This document shows, piece by piece, positions 18,965 to 27,129 of a stretch of 64,000 bases of DNA. The notes under the pieces are model-generated. The model was not told where the DNA came from, made no database searches, and worked only from the letters and a program-made list of their open reading frames with translations. Where the stretch lies: contig JAGVRI010000003.1 in NCBI GenBank assembly GCA_018606645.1, forward strand, positions 91,322-155,321, given 5' to 3'. The position numbers and the translations under genes are program-made. This DNA comes from Chloroflexota bacterium (lineage in GTDB: Bacteria > Chloroflexota > Anaerolineae > JAAYZQ01). Numbering within the stretch: position 1 is the stretch's first letter; each line of letters begins with the position of its first letter.

Positions 18965-19792
18965 TTATGCGGTCTCTTCCCATTCCTGGATGGCGTCGCG
19001 GATCAACTGGCGGGCGGTCAGGTTGGGAAGCTGATCCAGCGCTTCGTATTCCTTCCCCTCAAAGGTAAAGTATACGGTTCCTTCGGGGCTCGATCGGACA
19101 TGCAGTTCGCGCCCTGCCAGAGCCGGGATCAACTGGACACGCCGCTGTACGATCTCCTCAATTTCGTCCACAAAAGCGCGAGGTTTTTCCGCTTCCAGCG
19201 CTTTCGGGGCCATCCGCTTCCGGATGGCGCCGATCAGGCTCGGTTTCTCCAGCGGAGGGAGGGGTTGACCCACTTCGGTCGTTTCAGCCAGCAGTTGGTC
19301 TTCAGTCTCACCAGGGATTGGTGCCGTCTGGGGCGGAGTCTCCGCAGGGGATGGGGCAAAGATCCGTTTGAGCTCGCTCTGGCTGCCTTCCCGCAAATCT
19401 TCGCGCCAGCGGTGCGTCTTTTCGATGGGCGCCGGTTCGGTGACCTCTTGGCCCAAGACACCGGTGAACTGGATCAGTTCCATGGCCGCTGCCACGAGTT
19501 GGCGTCTCGCTTGAGAGTCTTTGATCTCGGACATGTTGCGATACTTGGTTCCCCTGATTTCGACCTGCAGCGGTCCCCCTGGGTGATCACGGACCAAGGA
19601 CAGGATCCGGCCGGTCACCTCAAGCGTGGGACGGGGCGCGAGCCTGGCTTCTTCATATTGCCGGGCGAGTTTGGCTCGTTCTCGTCGGTTCGCCACCACC
19701 ACATAGATGACCAGGGCGGCCAAGGTCACTATAATTAGTCCCAGCAGACCATAGAAGAGCAGTTCCAGCTTCTGAAGGTCCAGGTTCTCCAT
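18965..19792 (-). CDS. Membrane-anchored protein of unknown function
   Basis: A 275-residue protein with one N-terminal TM helix (residues about 12-33, LFYGLLGLIIVTLAALVIYV), then a basic stretch and a cytosolic part. Residues about 50-120 may form a small folded domain (LEVTGRILSLVRDHPGGPLQ). A Pro/Glu-rich linker (about 145-190) follows, and a C-terminal domain ends LTARQLIRDAIQEWEE. No family is recognised. It is the last gene of a minus-strand run starting with maf. Confidence 0.7.
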   Translation of the reverse strand: MENLDLQKLELLFYGLLGLIIVTLAALVIYVVVANRRERAKLARQYEEARLAPRPTLEVTGRILSLVRDHPGGPLQVEIRGTKYRNMSEIKDSQARRQLVAAAMELIQFTGVLGQEVTEPAPIEKTHRWREDLREGSQSELKRIFAPSPAETPPQTAPIPGETEDQLLAETTEVGQPLPPLEKPSLIGAIRKRMAPKALEAEKPRAFVDEIEEIVQRRVQLIPALAGRELHVRSSPEGTVYFTFEGKEYEALDQLPNLTARQLIRDAIQEWEETA

Positions 19793-19821
19793 ATTTCCCT
19801 CCCGTCAGTCACTGCCCCTTC

Positions 19822-20652
19822 CTACGGATGTGGCCACGGCGGCTGGCAATGCGGGCAAAAGTATGCGGATCTCCCCCCGATCACTATCCGCTCAATCGGG
19901 GTCTGGCAGCATGGACATGGCATACCCTTTCGTCCGTAGACGGCGACTTGTTCCTGGAACGCACCTTCCTGGCCATACACGTCGCGGTAGGCTTTGTCCT
20001 TCAGCGTAGTGCCCTGGTTCTTGATCGCCGAGTTCAGTACGGAACGGATTGACTCGTAGAGTCGGGCTTGTTCCTCAGGGAGCAAAGAATCGGCCGGGCG
20101 CAATGGATGAAGCCGGGCCATAAAGAGGGCCTCGTCGGCATAGATATTGCCCAACCCCGCCAGGAAGGCCTGGTTGAGTAACAGCGATTTCAACCGTCCC
20201 GTTCGTCTGGCAAGCAAGCGACAGAAATCTTCACAGGTAAAATCGTCAGCCAGTGGTTCCGGCCCAAGCGTCCCGGTCACCTGTTGGGGGTTGTCGGTCA
20301 GAACCACCCGTCCGAACTTGCGCGGGTCCTGGAACCGCAGTTGCCGATGATTGTCCAGCTCCAGCCGGAAGCGGGTATGTCGATCCGGAAGTGCGCCTCC
20401 TGGATGGATTTGCAGCCGTCCACTCATCTTGAGATGGATCAGCAAATCATCTCGATCCAGTTGGAGGATCAGGTATTTACCACGCCGGCCAACGGAACGG
20501 ATGGATTGACCCACGATCCGCGTCTCAAACTCATCCACGCGCGGGAACGCCACGGTCCGTGGCCAATCTACGGCTGCGGCCACGATCCTCCGATCGGCCA
20601 GCAGGGGCTGCAACCCACGGGCCAGGGTTTCGACCTCTGGAAGTTCAGGCAT
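19822..20652 (-). CDS. mutM: Formamidopyrimidine-DNA glycosylase
   Basis: A 276-residue base-excision repair enzyme that removes 8-oxoguanine and opened purines and nicks the AP site. It begins MPELPEVETLARGL, with catalytic Pro2 and Glu3 and the conserved GRRGKYLIL lysine. The H2TH region is IYADEALFMARLHP. The zinc finger at the C terminus is CPCCQTPIERI...YFCPHCQ. Length is normal for Fpg/MutM. Confidence 0.96.
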   Translation of the reverse strand: MPELPEVETLARGLQPLLADRRIVAAAVDWPRTVAFPRVDEFETRIVGQSIRSVGRRGKYLILQLDRDDLLIHLKMSGRLQIHPGGALPDRHTRFRLELDNHRQLRFQDPRKFGRVVLTDNPQQVTGTLGPEPLADDFTCEDFCRLLARRTGRLKSLLLNQAFLAGLGNIYADEALFMARLHPLRPADSLLPEEQARLYESIRSVLNSAIKNQGTTLKDKAYRDVYGQEGAFQEQVAVYGRKGMPCPCCQTPIERIVIGGRSAYFCPHCQPPWPHP

Positions 20653-20716
20653 TTATGGCACCGTTCGGTAGAAACACCTCAGCGTCGGGCGTCGCCTCGT
20701 GCGAAAATGCAGTGCC

Positions 20717-20914
20717 CTATTTCCGCCCATACGCGGCCAGGAAGCGTTCGATCGACCGGTCGTAGGTGCGCTCGACTTGGGGCGGAAACAGGCAGCCAGG
20801 GAGTTCATGGTATTGCCGGTGATAAGCAATACATTCACAGCAGATCCCCTTGCGAGAACAAGGTTCATAGGTGCAGGTGCATTGTTGGATGTTTCGCTTT
20901 TGATTGCACTCCAT
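20717..20914 (-). CDS. Small cysteine-rich protein (DUF6485-like)
   Basis: A 65-residue protein with seven cysteines in its first half: [31 protein letters not shown] and LPGC. The C-terminal [15 protein letters not shown] is also family-like. Cys spacing suggests a metal or Fe-S site. The gene starts 3 nt after the maf stop and precedes mutM by 64 nt, so all three are probably co-transcribed. Function unknown. Confidence 0.78.
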   Translation of the reverse strand: MECNQKRNIQQCTCTYEPCSRKGICCECIAYHRQYHELPGCLFPPQVERTYDRSIERFLAAYGRK

Positions 20915-20917
20915 GGT

Positions 20918-21586
20918 CTACCCTCGTTGACTCAAGATTGCAGGAAAGACATGGCAACTGCGTTGGGTAAAGGCCTGGCAGGCGGCTGGTACGTTGGCCG
21001 GCACTACCACACCAAACTGGGCCAATGCTCGACTGAGGTGGCACAGAGGAAAGCCCATCACCGTGAGCCAACAGCCGTTCACCTTGTCCACCGGGTCAAA
21101 GATCGGGTGCTGGATGGCGTAGGCGCCGGCCTTGTCCAATGGATCATCGGTGGCGACATACTGGAGCATCTCTGCCTCGGAGTAGTTTCGCATCCACACC
21201 TGGCTTTCACTCAGTTCACAGACCAGATGCTGACTGGCAGGATGCCATACGGCCACACCGCTGTACACAATGTGGGATCGGCCTCGCAGGCGGCGGAGCA
21301 TATGAATGGCCTCTTCCCGATCGCGCGGCTTTTCCAGGATATCACCATCCAGGAGGACGGTGGTGTCGGCTGCGACCACCAGTTCATCCGGGCGGACCTG
21401 GGGGATGGCAAGAGCTTTCGCCTGGCTGATGCGCAATACATACTCGGTGGGTGGTTCTTCTGGCCATCTCTGCTCCACCACGTGGTCAGATTTGATCAGG
21501 AAAGGAATCCCCAGCAGCGGCATGAGTTGCCGTCGTCGTGGGGAAGTGGAAGCCAGGATAAGACGTCGGATGTTGAGGCGAGCCAT
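20918..21586 (-). CDS. maf: Maf/Ham1-like nucleotide pyrophosphatase
   Basis: A 222-residue Maf-family house-cleaning pyrophosphatase acting on dTTP/UTP or modified nucleotides. Motifs are LILASTSPRRRQLM at the N terminus, VVAADTTVLLDGDILEKP, DKAGAYAIQ and GFPLCHLSRAL. The ATG at 21586 is chosen (AAGGTG upstream). The longer reading frame to 21727 would run across the promoter. About 20 residues after the usual Maf end are extra. Confidence 0.93.
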   Translation of the reverse strand: MARLNIRRLILASTSPRRRQLMPLLGIPFLIKSDHVVEQRWPEEPPTEYVLRISQAKALAIPQVRPDELVVAADTTVLLDGDILEKPRDREEAIHMLRRLRGRSHIVYSGVAVWHPASQHLVCELSESQVWMRNYSEAEMLQYVATDDPLDKAGAYAIQHPIFDPVDKVNGCWLTVMGFPLCHLSRALAQFGVVVPANVPAACQAFTQRSCHVFPAILSQRG

Positions 21587-21698
21587 GGGGATGATCACCT
21601 TGTCACCAAAGGTCCTTTGACCCGGCAGCGGCCAGGTTGGAACGGGACTTGACAGACCGCTCGATTCATGGTGGTCCTTTCTTTCGTGGTCCTGCGCC

Positions 21699-21727
21699 AT
21701 TCTACCACGGTCGTTAGTTTCCGTCAA
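21699..21727 (-). promoter_or_regulatory. Sigma-70-like promoter for maf operon
   Basis: On the minus strand: TTGACG (21722-21727), 17-nt spacer, TAGAAT (21699-21704). It lies about 113 nt before the maf ATG. Confidence 0.6.
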
Positions 21728-21884
21728 GGTTTTGGGAGTTGGGTCATACGGCTTACGGCTGTTGCCACGTAGGTTGACAGGTCGTTGCAGCTTTGCGGAA
21801 TGGCCCAGGAATGGAAGCTTTAGCTGGATACGGAGAATGTATCGGCACTCATGGGGTCACAAGGACCTGGCAGGTCATGAGAAC

Positions 21885-21924
21885 CACAGACCTCCGGAGC
21901 TCCCCCATACTCCGGAGGTCTGTG
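21885..21924. repeat. Perfect 15-bp hairpin with 10-nt loop, ACAGACCT family
   Basis: Arms CACAGACCTCCGGAG and CTCCGGAGGTCTGTG flank a 10-nt loop. It lies 28 nt beyond the mttB stop, between the 3' end of the methyltransferase operon and the maf promoter. It may end or protect the mttB transcript; there is no clear T-run. The rest of 21587-21951 holds only the maf promoter and no gene. A sister element is at 55105-55146. Confidence 0.8.
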
Positions 21925-21951
21925 AGATGGGTAAGGTCAAACCGGTGGTGC

Positions 21952-23448
21952 CTAGATCTGCGATTCCAGAGTGCGCATGTAGGTCGTCCACTCGGCGTCG
22001 GAGATCAAACCCCGCTGGCGGTAGTAATTACGGGCCTCCTTCAGGATGTCCTCAATCGCCTGTTCCTGGTCCGGGGTGAGAGGTTGGGGCTGGTGGGTGG
22101 CCAGGATCTGTTCCATCCGCTTGCGGGCCAGGGCCATGGCATCCTGCTTTCCGGAGCGGATCCACGCGGCGTAGGGTTCCAGGTCGGCGACCTTGGGCAG
22201 GAACAACTCCCGCCGCATCCACTCCCTGGTGTGAGCCGCGCTCAGGTAGTGTCCTGGAATCGGGCCTATCTGATTGATCAAGTCGATGGCCAGCGTTTCA
22301 TCGGTCACGGTGATCCCCTGCAAGAACCGTCCGATCCAGCCGGCGACGTCATCATCCAGGATCGACAACACCGGGTGGTAAAGAAGTTCGGCGCAGGAAC
22401 CACCCTGGAAGATCAGCAGGTTACCCCCGGAGAGCGCCGAGAGCAGTGCCCCCATCGCCTTTTCATAGCCTGCCTGGAAATCGATCTTTTTCGAGGTGCT
22501 GGTAAAGCCAGATCCAGGGCAGGAGGGAATGCCATACTTGCGCAGCATCTGGTTCATCGCCGCGCCGGTGAGGGCATATTCGGGCGATCCAAAACGGGGG
22601 CTACCTCGCTGCATATCCATCGGTTTGAGGCCGTGCTGGATCGACATGGGGGCTCCTGGCCTGATGAGTTGGGTGAGCACTGCCCAGGCCATGACGATGG
22701 CGACTCCCAGCACCATGGATCCGGCCAGGGTAACCGGTCCTTCGGCGCCCATGGTGATGCTGGAACATGGCTGGATGGGGATTCCTGCTTCTACATAGCG
22801 AAAGGCGGCCTCTACCGAACCGCCGTACAGAGTCAGGGGGGAGGCCGTGTCCAATTCGGGATTCAGGTTGATGCCCAGCGCCTGCGCGATCTGGATGGCA
22901 AAGATCTCGCAATCCTTCTGATAGCCAAACTGTTCGGCTTTGGTCGAGTGGCGCAAGCCGCTCACCAGGTTTTCCAGCATGACCATCACCGGCGGGATGC
23001 CCTGGCGGTCCATGTAGAAAAAGACGCCATCGGCCAGGTGAACGTTCTCGAGCGCATCGGCGACAATCATTGCCTCTCGGTGCTCCTGGATGGTGGCTGG
23101 CCGGGCCTCCCACGTGTCCAGGTCTACATAACGCATCCCCATGCCCTGCATGAAATAGACCGTGTTGCCACCGACCATGAGGTCCTTGTCAGGGTCACGG
23201 GCCCTGAGAATGTAGCCGCTGGGCACCTGGCGAAGACACTCTTCGACGAGCCCTGAGGGGATCCGCACCCGCCGCGCTTCCCAATCCACACGGCAGCCAT
23301 GTTCGGCATACAGGCGCAAGGCGCGGTCATGTTCCACCCGCATCCCCGTCTTTTCCAAGACGTACAGCGCTCCGCGGTGAATGGCCTCGGTCTCTTCCTC
23401 GGTGAGCAAATCGAGAGGTTTGTACTGACGGGTGAATCCTTTCAGCAT
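21952..23448 (-). CDS. MttB-family methyltransferase, non-pyrrolysine type
   Basis: A 498-residue member of the trimethylamine methyltransferase (MttB) superfamily, which moves a methyl group from a quaternary or tertiary amine to a corrinoid protein. Family features include an N-terminal ILEKTGMRVEHDRAL region, the RIPSGLVEECLRQVP segment, and MGAEGPVTLAGSMVLG and YGIPSCPGSGFTSTSKK in the barrel. The frame has no internal amber codon, so it is not a pyrrolysine enzyme; such homologues act on glycine betaine, proline betaine, carnitine and similar compounds. It starts 12 nt after its corrinoid protein gene, at the end of a five-gene operon. The substrate is unknown. Confidence 0.92.
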   Translation of the reverse strand: MLKGFTRQYKPLDLLTEEETEAIHRGALYVLEKTGMRVEHDRALRLYAEHGCRVDWEARRVRIPSGLVEECLRQVPSGYILRARDPDKDLMVGGNTVYFMQGMGMRYVDLDTWEARPATIQEHREAMIVADALENVHLADGVFFYMDRQGIPPVMVMLENLVSGLRHSTKAEQFGYQKDCEIFAIQIAQALGINLNPELDTASPLTLYGGSVEAAFRYVEAGIPIQPCSSITMGAEGPVTLAGSMVLGVAIVMAWAVLTQLIRPGAPMSIQHGLKPMDMQRGSPRFGSPEYALTGAAMNQMLRKYGIPSCPGSGFTSTSKKIDFQAGYEKAMGALLSALSGGNLLIFQGGSCAELLYHPVLSILDDDVAGWIGRFLQGITVTDETLAIDLINQIGPIPGHYLSAAHTREWMRRELFLPKVADLEPYAAWIRSGKQDAMALARKRMEQILATHQPQPLTPDQEQAIEDILKEARNYYRQRGLISDAEWTTYMRTLESQI

Positions 23449-23460
23449 TTCTCGTCCCTA

Positions 23461-24105
23461 TTACTTTCCAAGCAGTTGACGGATCAACTTGACTCCGCCT
23501 GGGGCGGTGGGGTCATAGCCATCAGCGCCGATACTTGCGGCGAACTGCTCGTTGATCGCTCCTCCCCCTACGACCACTTTGACCTGGTCACGGATGCCGG
23601 CCTCCTTCAGGGCTTCGATTACGTTTCTCTGTTCCAGAGCGGTGATGGTCAGCAAGGCCGACATGGCCAGGACGTCGGGTTGGTGCTGTCGGACTGCCTC
23701 GACGAACCGATCGGTCGGGACGTCAATCCCCAGGTCTATGACCTCAAAGCCATCAGCGACGAGCAGAGTGCACAGCATGGACTTGCCGATATTATGGATA
23801 TCGCCGGCCACGGTACCGGCCACGACTTTGCCCACGCTGCCTCGGGCTACCCCTGTCCTGTGGAGCTCTTGTTCCAGAATCGGCATTGCGGCCTGCATCG
23901 CCTCGGCCGCGCTGACCAGTTCGGGCAGAAAGCACTCGCCGGTAGCAAACGCGTCGCCTACTTCCCGGATGGCTTCAGTCAGGGTCTCCAGGGCCTGTAG
24001 CGGGGCAATCCCCTGTTCGATGGCGGTACGAGCCCATCGAGCCGCGGCCTGGGCGTCATAGTCCTTTAGGGCCCTGGCCAGATTCTCAAGGATCAGATTC
24101 TGCAT
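23461..24105 (-). CDS. Corrinoid protein for methyl transfer, paralogue 1
   Basis: A 214-residue MtbC/MttC-like protein. A four-helix cap (residues about 1-85) is followed by a B12-binding Rossmann domain with DIHNIG (cobalt-ligating His103), MSALLT and VVGGGAINEQFA. It carries the methyl group between the MttB-like and UroD/MtaA-like enzymes encoded around it. Start ATG 24105 is chosen because TTGGAGGTC sits 8 nt upstream; an earlier in-frame ATG at 24126 overlaps that ribosome site. Confidence 0.93.
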   Translation of the reverse strand: MQNLILENLARALKDYDAQAAARWARTAIEQGIAPLQALETLTEAIREVGDAFATGECFLPELVSAAEAMQAAMPILEQELHRTGVARGSVGKVVAGTVAGDIHNIGKSMLCTLLVADGFEVIDLGIDVPTDRFVEAVRQHQPDVLAMSALLTITALEQRNVIEALKEAGIRDQVKVVVGGGAINEQFAASIGADGYDPTAPGGVKLIRQLLGK

Positions 24106-24171
24106 TCGATTGACCTCCAAGGGCATTATGAAGAGGATGTCGCAGCCACCCGAGATGAGAAGGGCGGTCGG

Positions 24172-24447
24172 TCACCTGGTAGAGCTCATTCGTTCCACTG
24201 TCTCTGTCAAGGAAGGACTCAGCCTGCCCTTCGCCTGGCGGCGGATACGCTGCGCCAGGTCGCGGTCCACCCACGTCAGATCTCTGGTTCGGTCGACTGT
24301 TGACCGGACGACATACACGCTGGAAATCAGGCACACCAGGTTCGAGGAGCCACAGGAAGGGCAGTTCGGCGATACAGCGTCCGAATAGCGCCGATAAACC
24401 TGGACCGGTTGCCCACACTCTGTGCACCGGTATTCGTAGACAGGCAT
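24172..24447 (-). CDS. FmdB-type zinc-ribbon protein
   Basis: A 91-residue protein starting MPVYEYRCTECGQPVQVYRR and containing a second CPSCGSS pair: the two-knuckle zinc ribbon of the FmdB/CxxC family. The C-terminal half is charged and lacks known motifs. It lies between the amidinotransferase-like and corrinoid genes. FmdB-like proteins often accompany amide or methyl-group enzymes; the role is unknown. Confidence 0.82.
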   Translation of the reverse strand: MPVYEYRCTECGQPVQVYRRYSDAVSPNCPSCGSSNLVCLISSVYVVRSTVDRTRDLTWVDRDLAQRIRRQAKGRLSPSLTETVERMSSTR

Positions 24448-24478
24448 CCGATTGCTCCTGGCGTCTCTGGCGGCTGGA

Positions 24479-25636
24479 TCAGAACCCTGGGATCTGCTTG
24501 GGGAAATAGTCTTCCAGCGTGCCTTCACGGTACACGTCGGCAGTCGCACAGTGCAGGCCCCCGCCAAAAGGCGCGACATCCCAAAAAGGCACCGGGATCA
24601 CCTCAAAGCCCAGTTTATCCAGTTGTTCCATCTGGGCGGTCTCGCTGGCTTCCACACAAACGGTCTTGGGATCGAGGACCAGGACGTTCATCGAAAGCCA
24701 CACACTGCAGTAGCAGAGCGGCGGCTTCTTGTCCCGAGCCGGAGGGGCGCATTCAACGATCTCCCAGTCGTTCTTCTTGAACAGCTCTTTGAGCTCGGGC
24801 TCGAGAGAGACTCTCTTTCGGTTGCTGAGCGCCAGTCCGGGTCGGAGTGGGACGAACGTGGCGTCAATGTGCATGGGTGCGCCCTCGCGGAAGGTCACTT
24901 CGTGGATGCGGTGGTTGGGGAAGTGGCGGCGCAGCCAGGAGATGCCGGCAGCGTTGGTCACCGTGGAACGCTGGACGAACAGGTCTTTGCCAAAGCGGCC
25001 GACATCGGCGGCATCGAAGAGAGGCTCTTTTTCGGTCAGGTTCCATACCTTGCGATAGGTATGTTTTTCGATCTGTTCTTCCTCGCTCAGGCGCTCAAAA
25101 TCGAGCCAGAACGTCTTGGAATAGTATGACTCATCGGTAAGCCGGGGTTTGGGCGCGGCTGACCAGATGAATTCCGGATCCTCTTTGAAATACTGCTCCA
25201 GCAAGGGCCGATAACAGAGGTACTCGAACCAGCGACTGCGCTGCGACATGGTGGCTTCCAGGATCTCTGGACCGACGGTGAGCAACAGGTCGCGAGGAGG
25301 CATACAGCCAAACATCGAATCCTGGACCCAGTCCGGGGTTTGCACCCGCTGGCTAAAGTCGAGTGGTGTGGGTCGGTCAACGCGGATGCCCCGCTTTTCC
25401 AGCAGCGCGGCAAATTGATCGAGTTGCTCGTTGGCCTTTTCCTCCATCTCTTTGGGCAGAGGCCCATAGGTTGGATAGGGGAATCCATATTGTGGCCAAT
25501 TGCGCTGCATGGCCGGTTCTGGGGCCTGGACCATCGTTCCGGTCGCAACGCCCACAATCACGTGTTTCAGTGGGTCCCACTCATTCCACGAACATACTTT
25601 GGTTCTTGGTCGTTGTTCTACAGTCTCTTCTGCCAC
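24479..25636 (-). CDS. Glycine amidinotransferase-like enzyme
   Basis: A 385-residue protein resembling vertebrate L-arginine:glycine amidinotransferase along its length. Shared parts are CSWNEWDPLKHVIVG, the RSRWFEY segment, FDAAD (catalytic Asp211), QRSTVTNAAGISWLRRH, PMHIDATFVPLRPG (His256), WLSMNVLVLD and GGGLHC (catalytic Cys363). The Cys-His-Asp set is complete, so it is probably active. AGAT transfers the amidino group of arginine to glycine, giving guanidinoacetate and ornithine, and the reaction is reversible. Relatives such as StrB or SxtG use other amines. The GTG start has GAGAGG upstream. It lies 12 nt after uroD-like 1 in an MttB operon, an unusual context. Confidence 0.9.
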   Translation of the reverse strand: MAEETVEQRPRTKVCSWNEWDPLKHVIVGVATGTMVQAPEPAMQRNWPQYGFPYPTYGPLPKEMEEKANEQLDQFAALLEKRGIRVDRPTPLDFSQRVQTPDWVQDSMFGCMPPRDLLLTVGPEILEATMSQRSRWFEYLCYRPLLEQYFKEDPEFIWSAAPKPRLTDESYYSKTFWLDFERLSEEEQIEKHTYRKVWNLTEKEPLFDAADVGRFGKDLFVQRSTVTNAAGISWLRRHFPNHRIHEVTFREGAPMHIDATFVPLRPGLALSNRKRVSLEPELKELFKKNDWEIVECAPPARDKKPPLCYCSVWLSMNVLVLDPKTVCVEASETAQMEQLDKLGFEVIPVPFWDVAPFGGGLHCATADVYREGTLEDYFPKQIPGF

Positions 25637-25648
25637 AGTTGCCTCTCT

Positions 25649-26812
25649 TCATTGATACGGATTGTACTTTTCCGCCGCCTTGAGCATGGCGTGGATGTTC
25701 TCTGGTTTGGAATCCCAGGGTACTTCACATTCACCCCCCAGAATGAACCCTCCGCCGGGCGCGCAGTCTTCGATCAACTGCTTGCAGTAGGCGTCTACCT
25801 CCTCTGGGGTTCCGTAGACCAACATGGCCGATGGCACATTGCCATGGATGCATACGGTTCCGCCCAGGACCTCCTTGGCCTTTTTCATATCTGTCTTTTC
25901 AAAGTCCATGACAATCTTGCCCTTCGGCAGGCCGTCGGCGACCTTTTTGATCGTCTCCAGGTACGGCGTGTGATCGTTGTCCCAGTGATTCCACACCTTG
26001 AACCCGCGCTGCACGACAATGTCAATCATTTTCTTGGCATAGGGCCAATAGAATTCCTCATAGATATCCTTGGGCATCCCTGGGGGGCCGCCGTTGATAA
26101 AGAATATCCAGTCGGCTCCAGGGACCTCGCCGGCCCCCATGATCATGGCCTCATCCATGGCATGGAACGCCTCGTATTCGACCAACCACTCGAGCACCTG
26201 TTTGACCTTGTCTGGTTGTTCGTAGAGGTCCATCGTCAGGTTAAAGATGCCGCGATAGTATTGCAGAAGGTCCAAGGGGTGGCACATCCGCCCCCCCTTC
26301 AGGAGTGGCTTGTGATACTGCTCGGTGTAGGCGCGCCATGCCCTGGCCCATCGTTCTTTATACTCGTATTGATAATAGAGGAAATCGTCAATGCTCCGTT
26401 TCCAGATGTCGTTCTCCAGTTTTCGATTGAAGAGGATAGGCGCAAAGCCACGTTCCAGCAGATCGTCGTAATCTTCGATGATCGGTTTCTCAAACAGGTT
26501 GGGGATGTTGCCTTTGGGAGGAAATTCGTCATAGATGCGCCAGTCCAGGGTAGCCTGATCCCATCCCGCGCGGCCCAGAAAGGACATATGGTTCAGGCAA
26601 ATGACATAAGAATCCACCAGATCGCCGAGCAGATCGGCGTGGTCGATATGCGCCTGGACCACCTTTTCGGGTTCGGTAAAGATCTCCTTGATCGTCAACC
26701 CGGCGACATAGGGGATTAGATAGTTGATGATCGTGACCACCGGAACACGGTCGGTCACTTCCATGCGGAAGGCCGCTTCCATCCGCTCATACGATGTCAT
26801 GGATTCAGGCAT
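25649..26812 (-). CDS. Uroporphyrinogen decarboxylase-family methyltransferase (MtaA/CmuA-like), paralogue 1
   Basis: A 387-residue URO-D superfamily protein. In methyltransferase systems such proteins move methyl from a methyl-corrinoid to a thiol or folate carrier, or load the corrinoid protein. Features are RMEVTDRVPVV at the start, FINGGPPGMPKDIY, WNHWDNDHTPYLETIKKV, and the C-terminal VYGTPEEVDAYCKQLIEDC and FILGGECEVPWDSKPENI. The usual HxCGN metal motif reads CIHGN here, followed by the distal Cys in GECEVP. First gene of the minus-strand operon, divergent from the ABC transporter. A close paralogue is at 39806. Confidence 0.88.
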   Translation of the reverse strand: MPESMTSYERMEAAFRMEVTDRVPVVTIINYLIPYVAGLTIKEIFTEPEKVVQAHIDHADLLGDLVDSYVICLNHMSFLGRAGWDQATLDWRIYDEFPPKGNIPNLFEKPIIEDYDDLLERGFAPILFNRKLENDIWKRSIDDFLYYQYEYKERWARAWRAYTEQYHKPLLKGGRMCHPLDLLQYYRGIFNLTMDLYEQPDKVKQVLEWLVEYEAFHAMDEAMIMGAGEVPGADWIFFINGGPPGMPKDIYEEFYWPYAKKMIDIVVQRGFKVWNHWDNDHTPYLETIKKVADGLPKGKIVMDFEKTDMKKAKEVLGGTVCIHGNVPSAMLVYGTPEEVDAYCKQLIEDCAPGGGFILGGECEVPWDSKPENIHAMLKAAEKYNPYQ

Positions 26813-26911
26813 GTTCTTGGTTCCTTTCCTGGGAGCCAGAGATATGATCGCTCACTTGCCCTAGCACGGGCGATACCTTGGGCATTTATATCTTCTCTCA
26901 AGATTGTTGCC

Positions 26912-26999
26912 TTGCCAAGTACCAGTTGGTATCAGTTCGTGCACCAATGAGATGCACAAACTGGCACTCGGTAGTCAGGCAAGATGACCCGAATGGGAC
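26912..26999. promoter_or_regulatory. Putative operator between uroD-like operon 1 and ABC transporter operon
   Basis: An imperfect inverted repeat of about 30-nt arms (26912-26982) runs from TTGCC to GGCAA. It contains CAAGTACCAGTTGG (26916-26929) and CAGTTCGTGC (26933-26942). These recur as CAAGTATCAGTTGG and GCACGAACTG in the equivalent divergent region at 42018-42097. Just downstream AAGATGACCCGAATGGGACTTGA (split here only by the -35 box) matches 42105-42127. The rest of 26813-27129 holds only promoters. Confidence 0.55.
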
Positions 27000-27028
27000 T
27001 TGACAACCGATCCGGTATACTCCATACT
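27000..27028 (+). promoter_or_regulatory. Upstream promoter of ABC transporter operon
   Basis: TTGACA (27000-27005), 17-nt spacer, CATACT (27023-27028), immediately after the putative operator. A second, stronger promoter lies 70 nt downstream. Confidence 0.45.
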
Positions 27029-27069
27029 GGAGAGAAGGGCGCCGGCTGGGCGAGGGCTAAATTGGCGAT

Positions 27070-27098
27070 TTGACGGAGCTGGGGCTTGTTGGTATAAT
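27070..27098 (+). promoter_or_regulatory. Main promoter of ABC transporter operon
   Basis: TTGACG (27070-27075), 17-nt spacer, perfect TATAAT (27093-27098), about 25 nt before the GGAGAGGG ribosome site of the first permease. This rules out the longer reading frame from 27070 as the protein start. Confidence 0.65.
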
Positions 27099-27129
27099 CT
27101 TCGCTCAACGTGGGGAGAGGGAACAGGAT

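Noticed and set aside
21952-23448. Pyrrolysine-type MttB
   Set aside because: No in-frame amber codon; the frame is continuous, so it belongs to the non-pyrrolysine group.
26813-27129. Cobalamin riboswitch ahead of corrinoid-system genes (also checked 41809-42182 and 50224-50377)
   Set aside because: No B12-box or the conserved core was found in any of these leaders.
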